From positions 1-5,782 of the forward strand of contig JBNRML010000160.1 of the NCBI GenBank assembly GCA_050309585.1: a stretch of 5,782 bases of DNA, given 5' to 3'. Under the pieces are notes generated by a model. It saw only the letters and a program-made list of their open reading frames with translations. It made no database searches and had not been told where the DNA came from. Positions 1 through 4,936 of this stretch are shown one piece after another. The stretch comes from Bovifimicola sp050309585. GTDB lineage: Bacteria > Bacillota > Clostridia > Lachnospirales > Lachnospiraceae. The stretch's first letter is position 1; every line of letters starts with the position of its first letter. The translations under genes and the position numbers were made by a program.

Positions 1-912
1 TATTTGTATCGTGTAAAAAAATTATTAGAAATAGATGAATTACAAAAATATGGATTATCAGGGAAAAATGTTGGCATAGCAGTTATAGATACAGGTATTT
101 CAAAGCATGATGATTTTAATTTTGATAATATTTATTTTCATGATTATGTCAATGGATATATCAATTGTTATGACGATAATGGGCATGGTTCACATGTTTG
201 TGGAATAATTTGCGGCAGCGGTAAAAAAAGCAAAGGAAGATATTGCGGTATTGCCCCGGATTCAAAGATTATTATGTTAAAATGCCTTGATAAATCTGGA
301 AATGGAAAGATAGTAAATGCAATAAAGGCCTGTGAGTTTATATTTGATAATCACACAAAATTAAACATCAGAATAGTAAATATTTCCGTTGGTGCCGTAA
401 ATGATAATGACCTAAATATCGAGAATTTAAAAAAAGTCGTATATAAATTATGGGAAGCCGGGATTGTTGTGGTTGCAGCCGCAGGAAATAATGGTCCTAA
501 TCCTGATTCTATCACAATTCCAGGCGCATGCCGTGAAATTATTACTGTTGGAGCCAGTGATGATAATGTTAATTACCCCGGAGAACTTAGAAGGAATTAC
601 TCCGGTCGCGGAAAGTATTATGATTATGTGACAAAGCCTGAAATAGTTGCTCCTGGAACCGGAATAATAAGCTGTGATAATAAAAACGGATACAAAAAGA
701 AAAGTGGAACCTCAATGGCAGCACCTATTGTAAGCGGTACAATAGCACTTTTGCTTGAATACTATCCGGAATTAAATAATCTTGAAATAAGAGATATTCT
801 ATACAGAACCGCAAAAAACATAGGTCTTGAAAAAACTCATCAGGGATATGGACAAATTTATCCATACAGGGCTTTTTCTGAGATAAAAAGTCTAAAAAAG
901 GCTCTGAAATAA
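1..912 (+). CDS. S8 (subtilisin-like) serine peptidase, 5' end uncertain
   Basis: A subtilase-family endopeptidase that hydrolyses peptide bonds with an Asp-His-Ser triad. Counting from the TTG at position 4, the triad is Asp29 in VIDTGIS, His61 in GHGSHVCG and Ser237 in SGTSMAAP, with oxyanion-hole Asn162 in AAAGNNGP. All four are intact, so the domain should be active. The frame is open at the left edge. TTG at 4 is the first possible start, but no ribosome binding site is visible and the gene may begin a few codons upstream. Only about 28 residues precede the catalytic Asp, so there is no room for a signal peptide or a classical propeptide unless it lies outside the window. Cysteines are frequent (Cys55, 66, 70, 81 and 94 among others), which fits a cytoplasmic enzyme resembling the intracellular subtilisins. 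The family is certain; the substrate and physiological role are unknown. Confidence 0.93.
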   Translation, partial: YLYRVKKLLEIDELQKYGLSGKNVGIAVIDTGISKHDDFNFDNIYFHDYVNGYINCYDDNGHGSHVCGIICGSGKKSKGRYCGIAPDSKIIMLKCLDKSGNGKIVNAIKACEFIFDNHTKLNIRIVNISVGAVNDNDLNIENLKKVVYKLWEAGIVVVAAAGNNGPNPDSITIPGACREIITVGASDDNVNYPGELRRNYSGRGKYYDYVTKPEIVAPGTGIISCDNKNGYKKKSGTSMAAPIVSGTIALLLEYYPELNNLEIRDILYRTAKNIGLEKTHQGYGQIYPYRAFSEIKSLKKALK

Positions 913-973
913 TGATAAATAATAAAATCATTTCGACAAATAGTTGCATTTTTTCCAAAATAAAAATATAAAA

Positions 974-994
974 AGGTAAATTATACCTAATTTT
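974..994 (+). terminator. weak candidate terminator after the peptidase gene
   Basis: AGGTA (974-978) and TACCT (984-988) form a 5-bp stem with a 5-base loop, followed by AATTTT and preceded by an A-run. The stem is short. It is the best hairpin between the peptidase stop and the downstream promoter, but it may not terminate efficiently. Confidence 0.3.
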
Positions 995-997
995 CTA

Positions 998-1026
998 TTG
1001 AAAAAAATTCAAATAAAAGCTATTAT
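998..1026 (+). promoter_or_regulatory. sigma-A-type promoter for the SSB-like gene
   Basis: TTGAAA (998-1003) and TATTAT (1021-1026) each match the sigma-A consensus at five of six positions and are separated by exactly 17 bases. Transcription would start near 1033, leaving a leader of about 90 bases before the ATG at 1126. A weaker alternative is TTGCAT (944-949), 17 bases, TATAAA (967-972). Confidence 0.65.
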
Positions 1027-1043
1027 CTTTTTCGTCAGATAAT

Positions 1044-1077
1044 TCTAAATTCATATGAAGTTTCATATATATTTAGA
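1044..1077 (+). repeat. imperfect inverted repeat in the SSB-like gene leader
   Basis: TCTAAAT (1044-1050) is complementary to ATTTAGA (1071-1077). After a two-base mismatch the pairing resumes as ATATGA with TCATAT around an AGTT loop. It lies downstream of the predicted start near 1033, so it would be in the RNA. It is AT-only apart from a few pairs, so its stability is modest; it could be a leader hairpin or an operator. It lacks a U-tract and is not a convincing terminator. Confidence 0.45.
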
Positions 1078-1125
1078 GATAAAAATTATTAAAGAACCTA
1101 AATGGTTTAAGAAGGGAGATATACA

Positions 1126-1752
1126 ATGGTAGATAAGGTAATTGAGAACAATCGTGTAAGTATCGTGGGAGAAATAGTATCTGAATTTAAATTCAGTCAT
1201 CAGGTTTTTGGTGAAGGATTTTATACAGTTGACGTTTCAGTAAATCGTCTAAGTGATATGACAGATACTATTCCTCTTCTGGTTTCTGAAAGACTGGTGG
1301 ATGTTTCAAAAAATATGATAGGATGCATTGTAGAAGCATCAGGTCAGTTCAGATCTTATAACAAACCTGATGGAACCAGAAATAAGCTTGTTCTTTCTAT
1401 ATTTGTAAGGGATTGGCAGATATTGGAGGTAAATAGTGAAGATGGAAAAACAAATCAGATTTATCTTGATGGTTTTATCTGTAAGCTTCCAATTTACAGG
1501 AAAACTCCTTTAGGAAGAGAAATATCAGATTTACTTGTTGCAGTAAACAGACCATATGGTAAATCGGATTATATTCCGTGTATAGCCTGGGGAAGAAATG
1601 CCAGATTTGCATCATCATTTGAAGTTGGAAAGAGAATTCAAATATGGGGAAGGGTTCAAAGCAGAGATTATGTCAAAAAAATAAATGAAACTGAATCTGA
1701 AAAACATACCGCATATGAAGTCTCTGTCAGCAAATTAGAGTATGCAGATTAG
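1126..1752 (+). CDS. single-stranded DNA-binding protein with two OB folds
   Basis: A 208-residue protein made of two successive OB-fold (SSB/PriB-like) domains, predicted to bind single-stranded DNA in the cytoplasm. OB1 spans about residues 9-101 and OB2 about 110-206. The two halves align internally: an N-x5-G-x-I opening, a V-x-VNR strand (VSVNR at 37-41, VAVNR at 138-142), a D-x-IP turn (47-50 and 148-151), and a closing G-x3-SR/RS-Y-x-K segment. A single chain therefore carries two of the four OB folds of a normal SSB tetramer. The C-terminus ends KLEYAD and lacks the acidic DDDIPF-type tail that canonical SSBs use to recruit repair and replication proteins. The start is the ATG at 1126, with AAGGGAG seven bases upstream. 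This is probably not the replicative SSB, which usually sits between rpsF and rpsR, so I give no symbol. A PriB-like or specialised role is possible. Confidence 0.88.
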   Translation: MVDKVIENNRVSIVGEIVSEFKFSHQVFGEGFYTVDVSVNRLSDMTDTIPLLVSERLVDVSKNMIGCIVEASGQFRSYNKPDGTRNKLVLSIFVRDWQILEVNSEDGKTNQIYLDGFICKLPIYRKTPLGREISDLLVAVNRPYGKSDYIPCIAWGRNARFASSFEVGKRIQIWGRVQSRDYVKKINETESEKHTAYEVSVSKLEYAD

Positions 1753-1774
1753 TATTTATAACTTATAAGACCAC

Positions 1775-1793
1775 CAAATTATCACATAATTTG
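1775..1793 (+). repeat. perfect palindrome between the SSB-like gene and cobO
   Basis: CAAATTAT (1775-1782) and ATAATTTG (1786-1793) form perfect 8-bp arms around CAC. No T-run follows, so it is a poor intrinsic terminator. It ends seven bases before the -35 box of the predicted cobO promoter, so an operator or an mRNA 3'-end hairpin is possible. Confidence 0.5.
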
Positions 1794-1800
1794 CTAATAG

Positions 1801-1829
1801 TTGCAAAATTTTATGATTTGTGCTATTGT
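1801..1829 (+). promoter_or_regulatory. extended -10 promoter for cobO
   Basis: TTGCAA (1801-1806), a 17-base spacer and TATTGT (1824-1829) preceded by TGC (1821-1823), which is a TGn extended -10 element. Each hexamer matches sigma-A consensus at only four of six positions, and the TGn compensates. Transcription would start near 1836. Confidence 0.5.
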
Positions 1830-1879
1830 ATTTAATTAGTTAAGTAAATTATCCATTTAATAGTATTTTGGAGGTTTTT

Positions 1880-2365
1880 ATGGCAGACGGATACGTACAG
1901 GTGTTTTGTGGTTCTGGTGACGGGAAATCATCAGCGGCACTTGGAAAAGGAATCGCTAGTGCTATAAATGGCAAAAGTGTTATTATCGTTCAATTTATGA
2001 AGGATAAGAATGAAAACGAAAAAAAGTTCTTTGAAAAACTTGAGCCTGAAATAAAGCTTTTCAGATTTGAGAAGATGGAAAATTGTTTTGAAGAATTAAC
2101 TGAAGAGCAGAAGTCAGAAGAGGTCAACAATATGCGCAATGGACTGAATTATGCAAAGAAAGTTCTTGTGACCAAAGAATGTGATGTTTTGATTCTCGAT
2201 GAAGTTCTGGGACTGATAAATGAAGGAATCATTAGCTACGAAGAAGTAATTCCTATTTTACAGGCCAGAGATGAAGATGTTATCATTATTATGACTGGCA
2301 GAGTAATGTCAAATGAGCTTTTAGAATATGTAGACAATGTTTCTGATATAGAAACTTTGCGTTGA
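1880..2365 (+). CDS. cobO: cob(I)yrinic acid a,c-diamide / cob(I)alamin adenosyltransferase, CobO/BtuR family
   Basis: A P-loop ATP:corrinoid adenosyltransferase that transfers the 5'-deoxyadenosyl group of ATP to a reduced corrinoid, giving the coenzyme B12 form in the cytoplasm. The nucleotide-binding loop is CGSGDGKSS at residues 10-18, followed by the family VIIVQFMKD strand. The Walker-B-like LILDEVLG contains Asp107 and Glu108, and the late ILQAR...IIIMTGR segment is typical of the family. The start is the ATG at 1880, five bases after GGAGG (1870-1874); the in-frame TTG at 1868 overlaps that site and is unlikely. At 161 residues it is short: it stops at NVSDIETLR, where relatives usually continue through a KHPF-x2-G-x-x-A-x-x-GIE tail. 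No other corrinoid gene is visible, so it may serve salvage or supply a B12-dependent enzyme elsewhere. Its stop codon lies inside the -35 box of the dapA promoter. Confidence 0.85.
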   Translation: MADGYVQVFCGSGDGKSSAALGKGIASAINGKSVIIVQFMKDKNENEKKFFEKLEPEIKLFRFEKMENCFEELTEEQKSEEVNNMRNGLNYAKKVLVTKECDVLILDEVLGLINEGIISYEEVIPILQARDEDVIIIMTGRVMSNELLEYVDNVSDIETLR

Positions 2366-2390
2366 CACTTTATTAAATGAGTGTTATTAT
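2362..2390 (+). promoter_or_regulatory. strong sigma-A promoter of the lysine riboswitch-dapAB unit
   Basis: A perfect TTGACA (2362-2367), a 17-base spacer and TATTAT (2385-2390, five of six). The cobO stop TGA (2363-2365) is embedded in the -35 box. Transcription should start near 2397, about 13 bases before riboswitch helix P1. An inverted repeat, ACACT (2365-2369) / AGTGT (2380-2384), spans the spacer. Confidence 0.85.
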
Positions 2391-2409
2391 GAACATAGTT
2401 ATATATGAT

Positions 2410-2595
2410 TATCAAGTAGAGGTTGCGTGAATATATGATTAGTATAGAGGATGTTTCAGCGACAGACGAATCTATATGAAAGGATAACACGCCGAAAGAA
2501 TATTTCAGCTGAGGAAATATGTCTTGGGCACATGGTGAATAACCATGTGACTGTCATCTTGAGGATTTTCCAATACAGATGGTGAGCTACAGATA
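2410..2595 (+). promoter_or_regulatory. lysine riboswitch (L box) aptamer
   Basis: A cis-acting RNA in the dapA leader that binds lysine and favours termination when lysine is plentiful. P1 pairs TATC-GTAG (2410-2419) with CTAC-GATA (2587-2595). The conserved core AGAGGTTGCG lies at 2418-2427 and GCCGAAAG at 2491-2498. P2 contains TATAGA (2443-2448) paired with TCTATA (2471-2476) next to an AGTA/TGAAA loop-E-like element. P3 is ATATTTC (2500-2506) with GAAATAT (2514-2520), and P4 is CACATGG (2529-2535) with CCATGTG (2543-2549). P5 is CATCT (2555-2559) with AGATG (2577-2581), preceded by the conserved GACTGTC. The L2-L3 kissing contact is present: TCAGC (2456-2460) is complementary to GCTGA (2508-2512). 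The helices, core sequences and position before dapA together make the assignment secure. Confidence 0.96.
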
Positions 2596-2625
2596 GGTGA
2601 TTATCGACTTATTAGCTAACCATTT
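2577..2625 (+). promoter_or_regulatory. antiterminator of the lysine riboswitch
   Basis: Bases 2577-2589 (3' strands of P5 and P1) can pair with 2613-2625 (5' arm of the terminator) through 12 of 13 positions, with one G-A mismatch at 2584/2618 and one G-U pair. It is mutually exclusive with P1, P5 and the terminator, as expected for a lysine-off transcription switch. Confidence 0.82.
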
Positions 2626-2642
2626 TTATGGTTAGCTTTTTT
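2614..2642 (+). terminator. intrinsic terminator of the lysine riboswitch
   Basis: AGCTAACCAT (2614-2623) and ATGGTTAGCT (2628-2637) form a perfect 10-bp stem with a TTTT loop, running into T6 (2637-2642). It is the expression platform of the L box. It would also stop read-through from cobO, which has no terminator of its own. Confidence 0.95.
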
Positions 2643-2696
2643 GAATGAAAAATAATAAGAAAAGGAAGAAGTGTATGCCCCGATTTCATTCAAAAA
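2638..2696 (+). repeat. 13-bp perfect inverted repeat just after the riboswitch terminator
   Basis: TTTTTGAATGAAA (2638-2650) is perfectly complementary to TTTCATTCAAAAA (2684-2696) across a 33-base loop. The left arm begins inside the terminator T-tract. The loop holds an AAGGAAGAAG stretch and an ATG at 2675. It forms only in read-through transcripts. Confidence 0.6.
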
Positions 2697-2708
2697 TATA
2701 TTTGGGCT

Positions 2709-2727
2709 TTCACATTATTAATGTGAA
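2709..2727 (+). repeat. perfect palindrome next to the dapA ribosome binding site
   Basis: TTCACATTA (2709-2717) and TAATGTGAA (2719-2727) are perfect 9-base arms around one T. In RNA they form a stem of about 7 bp with a TATTA loop, ending three bases before the AGGTGA ribosome binding site (2731-2736) and leaving that site exposed. It could be a stabilising leader hairpin or a protein-binding site. Confidence 0.55.
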
Positions 2728-2741
2728 CACAGGTGAATTTT

Positions 2742-3635
2742 ATGTCAATATTTACAGGTGCAGGTGTTGCAATTGTTACACCAATGAAAGAAGATGGAAG
2801 TGTTAATTTTGAAAAATTAGGAGAGTTAATCGAGTTTCAGATTGAAAACAAAACAGACTGCATTATTATATGTGGTACAACCGGTGAGTCATCAACATTG
2901 TCTCACGAAGAACATTTGGAATGTATTAAATATGCAATAGAAAAAACAAATAAAAGAATACCTGTTGTGGCAGGTACAGGTTCAAACAGTACTGAAACTG
3001 CTGTTTACCTCTCGACAGAAGCTGAAAAATACGGAGCTGATGGTGTTTTACTTGTTAGCCCATATTATAACAAAGCCACACAGAACGGATTAATTAAACA
3101 TTTCTCAACAATTGCCGAGAGTATCAACATTCCTTGTATTCTCTACAACGTTCCAAGCAGAACAGGATGTAATATTTTGCCTGAAACAGCTATTGCAATT
3201 GCAAAACAGAACAAAAACGTTGTTGCCATAAAAGAAGCAAGTGGAAACATAGGTCAGGTCGCTAAACTTGCAAATTTAATCAGAAAGGAAAATCTTGAAT
3301 TTGATATTTATTCAGGAAATGATGATCAGATTGTTCCGTTATTATCATTAGGTGGAAAAGGTGTAATTTCTGTGTTATCAAATATTGCACCAGCCCAGAC
3401 ACATGAAATTGTAGCTTCATACCTTAGTGGTGACGTGGAAAAGAGTACAAAATTACAGTTAGAGGCTCTTGATTTGATTGGAGATTTATTCTGTGAAGTA
3501 AACCCAATTCCTGTAAAAGCAGCCCTTAACATAATGGGATTTGAAGTTGGCGGTCTCAGATTGCCATTAACTGTCATGGAAGAAAAAAATCAGGAGAAAT
3601 TGAGAAAATCCATGGCTGAATATGGTCTGATTTAA
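2742..3635 (+). CDS. dapA: 4-hydroxy-tetrahydrodipicolinate synthase
   Basis: A cytoplasmic TIM-barrel class I aldolase that condenses pyruvate with L-aspartate 4-semialdehyde, the first committed step to diaminopimelate and lysine. The pyruvate Schiff-base lysine is Lys164 in VVAIKEASG. The proton-relay triad is Thr47 in CGTTGESSTL (44-53), Tyr109 in SPYYN and Tyr135 in LYNVPSRTG, with substrate-binding Arg140; the equivalents in E. coli DapA are Thr45, Tyr107, Tyr133, Lys161 and Arg138. Length is 297 residues, normal for the family. The start is the ATG at 2742, five bases after AGGTGA (2731-2736); an in-frame GTG at 2733 lies inside that site and is rejected. It is first in the lysine riboswitch unit and is followed 44 bases later by dapB, so expression should fall when lysine is abundant. 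Confidence 0.98.
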   Translation: MSIFTGAGVAIVTPMKEDGSVNFEKLGELIEFQIENKTDCIIICGTTGESSTLSHEEHLECIKYAIEKTNKRIPVVAGTGSNSTETAVYLSTEAEKYGADGVLLVSPYYNKATQNGLIKHFSTIAESINIPCILYNVPSRTGCNILPETAIAIAKQNKNVVAIKEASGNIGQVAKLANLIRKENLEFDIYSGNDDQIVPLLSLGGKGVISVLSNIAPAQTHEIVASYLSGDVEKSTKLQLEALDLIGDLFCEVNPIPVKAALNIMGFEVGGLRLPLTVMEEKNQEKLRKSMAEYGLI

Positions 3636-3679
3636 TATAGTACCTTATCAGATGAAAATTTTATATTACGGAGGATAAT

Positions 3680-4435
3680 ATGGTTAAAGCAATAATGCAC
3701 GGTTGTAACGGACGTATGGGTCAGGTTATCACCGGATTGTGTAAAGATGATAAAAATATTGAAATTGTTGCGGGAATAGATGTGTTTGATGGTATAAAAA
3801 ATGATTACCCTGTATTTAAAGATATTAATTCCTGTGATGTAAAAGCAGATGTAATTATCGATTTTTCTAATGCGGGAGCAGTTGATTCACTGCTAAACTA
3901 TTGTGAAAAGACAAAAACACCTGTTGTTTTGTGCTCGACAGGTTTGTCAGAGGAACAGATTCTGAAAACCCATGAAATAAGTAAAAATGTGGCAGTATTG
4001 AGGTCTGGCAATATGTCATTAGGTATAAATACATTGCTAAAGATTCTTAAAAATGTTTCAGCACTTTTGTCAGATGCTGGATATGATATCGAAATAGTTG
4101 AAAAGCATCATAATCAGAAACTTGATGCTCCAAGCGGAACAGCATTGATGCTTGCAGATGCAATAAATGAGCAATTAGACGGAAATTACGAATATGTTTA
4201 TGACCGCAGCGAAAGACGTGAAAAAAGACCAAAGAAAGAAATTGGCATTTCGGCCGTAAGAGGTGGCTCAATTGTCGGGGACCACGATGTAATCTTTGCC
4301 GGTCCTGATGAAGTAATTGAAATTAAGCATCGTGCCTACTCAAGAGGAGTTTTTGCAAAGGGAGCAATAGAAGCAGCTAAATTCCTTGCCTCAAAGGAAA
4401 CAGGTTTTTATGATATGAGTGATGTAATAGGATAA
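3680..4435 (+). CDS. dapB: 4-hydroxy-tetrahydrodipicolinate reductase
   Basis: A cytoplasmic NAD(P)H-dependent reductase that converts the DapA product to tetrahydrodipicolinate, the second step of the diaminopimelate/lysine branch. The N-terminal Rossmann motif GCNGRMG covers residues 8-14. Asp34 lies at the end of the second strand, where residues govern NADH versus NADPH preference. The catalytic segment is EKHHNQKLDAPSGTA, with His143 and Lys147 corresponding to E. coli His159 and Lys163. The C-terminal GISAVRGGSIVGDH and HRAYSRGVFAKGA segments are also characteristic. Length is 251 residues, complete. The ATG at 3680 follows GGAGG (3670-3674) by five bases. With only 44 bases after dapA and no terminator between them, the two are probably cotranscribed from 2362. 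A weak AU hairpin, ATATTA (3663-3668) / TAATAT (3676-3681), holds the ribosome binding site in its loop and part of the start codon in its stem. Confidence 0.98.
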   Translation: MVKAIMHGCNGRMGQVITGLCKDDKNIEIVAGIDVFDGIKNDYPVFKDINSCDVKADVIIDFSNAGAVDSLLNYCEKTKTPVVLCSTGLSEEQILKTHEISKNVAVLRSGNMSLGINTLLKILKNVSALLSDAGYDIEIVEKHHNQKLDAPSGTALMLADAINEQLDGNYEYVYDRSERREKRPKKEIGISAVRGGSIVGDHDVIFAGPDEVIEIKHRAYSRGVFAKGAIEAAKFLASKETGFYDMSDVIG

Positions 4436-4464
4436 ATATAATTTTAGAAAAAAATGGAAAAATA

Positions 4465-4518
4465 AAACGCCTTCTTTTGGGAATTATAATAATAAATAAT
4501 TCTTATTAGGAGGCTTTT
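4465..4518 (+). promoter_or_regulatory. long hairpin enclosing the ribosome binding site of the lipoprotein gene
   Basis: AAA-C-GCCTTCT (4465-4475) pairs with AGGAGGC-T-TTT (4508-4518), including one G-U pair and one C-T mismatch. After a two-base mismatch, TGGGAATTAT (4478-4487) pairs with ATAATTCTTA (4496-4505), including two G-U pairs, around an 8-base loop. About 20 bp in total. The AGGAGG ribosome binding site (4508-4513) is wholly in the stem and the start codon follows at once. It may serve as the dapB terminator (only T4 follows), as a translational block, or both. Confidence 0.6.
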
Positions 4519-4884
4519 ATGTTGAACAAAAAAATATTAGGTAAAATCGCAGTATTATCTGTTATGCTCGTTATAACAATGTTTAGCTTTTCTGCTTGTG
4601 GAACAGATAATACAACAAATGAAACCACAACAGTTGATGTAGATAAAAACACATCAACAAATAAAAACAATGAAACAAATAAAAATAATAACACAACTAA
4701 AGACAATGGCATGGCTGATGATATTGGAAATGCTGTAAAGGACGTTGGCGATGGTGTTGGCGATGTTGCAAAAGACATAGGTAATGGTATTGGTAACGCA
4801 GCACAGGATGCTGGAGATGCTGTCGGAGATATGGCAGACGACGTAAAAAATGGAATGGATGATATGGGCAGAAATAATAAATAG
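4519..4884 (+). CDS. small predicted lipoprotein with five C-terminal 11-residue repeats
   Basis: Function not recognised. The 121-residue protein starts with KK, a hydrophobic segment (about residues 10-24) and a lipobox-like FSAC with Cys27, so it is predicted to be exported, lipidated by Lgt and anchored on the outer face of the membrane. Residues 28-63 are a low-complexity Asn/Thr/Lys linker. Residues 67-121 divide exactly into five 11-residue units (67-77, 78-88, 89-99, 100-110 and a degraded 111-121) with approximate pattern D-G-V-G-D-x-A-K-D-I-G. Small hydrophobic residues recur at positions 3, 7 and 10 and acidic or Asn residues at 1, 5 and 9, which suggests an amphipathic 11/3 helix or a flexible rod. 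The repeats recall those of LEA-like proteins, but homology is not implied. The ATG at 4519 follows AGGAGG (4508-4513) by five bases, and that site is buried in a hairpin. The gene converges on lgt. Confidence 0.85.
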   Translation: MLNKKILGKIAVLSVMLVITMFSFSACGTDNTTNETTTVDVDKNTSTNKNNETNKNNNTTKDNGMADDIGNAVKDVGDGVGDVAKDIGNGIGNAAQDAGDAVGDMADDVKNGMDDMGRNNK

Positions 4885-4894
4885 TTTAATAAAA

Positions 4895-4936
4895 CCCTGT
4901 ATTACGAAAATCACTGTAATACAGGGGTAATTTTTT
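4895..4936. terminator. bidirectional intrinsic terminator between the lipoprotein gene and lgt
   Basis: CCCTGTATTAC (4895-4905) and GTAATACAGGG (4916-4926) form a perfect 11-bp stem with a 10-base loop. On the plus strand T6 follows at 4931-4936, after GTAA, and reaches into the lgt stop codon. On the minus strand the same stem is followed by TTTTATT. It therefore probably serves both convergent genes. Confidence 0.92.

Noticed and set aside
725..958. Minus-strand open frame of 77 codons across the peptidase 3' end
   Set aside because: It overlaps the conserved subtilase Ser region on the other strand and has no family resemblance.
1753..1879. Cobalamin riboswitch upstream of cobO
   Set aside because: The gap is only about 127 bases and lacks the B12-box-like conserved core, so a protein-controlled or constitutive promoter is more likely.
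2709..2727. CRP/FNR-type operator
   Set aside because: The half-sites are in the opposite order to TGTGA-N6-TCACA, and the element lies in the transcribed leader, so a hairpin is more likely.
4437..4442. TATAAT after the dapB stop as a lipoprotein promoter
   Set aside because: A perfect -10 hexamer, but no reasonable -35 at 16-18 bases and no TGn extension; in such AT-rich DNA it is weak evidence. It remains possible.
4717..4848. 33-bp DNA tandem repeat or CRISPR-like array in the lipoprotein gene
   Set aside because: The periodicity is at protein level; nucleotide identity between units is moderate and there are no spacers.
4506..4914. Minus-strand open frames opposite the lipoprotein gene
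   Set aside because: They mirror the low-complexity and repeat codons of the plus-strand gene; the hydrophobic look is what antisense of Asp/Asn-rich codons gives. The plus frame has a lipobox and a ribosome binding site.
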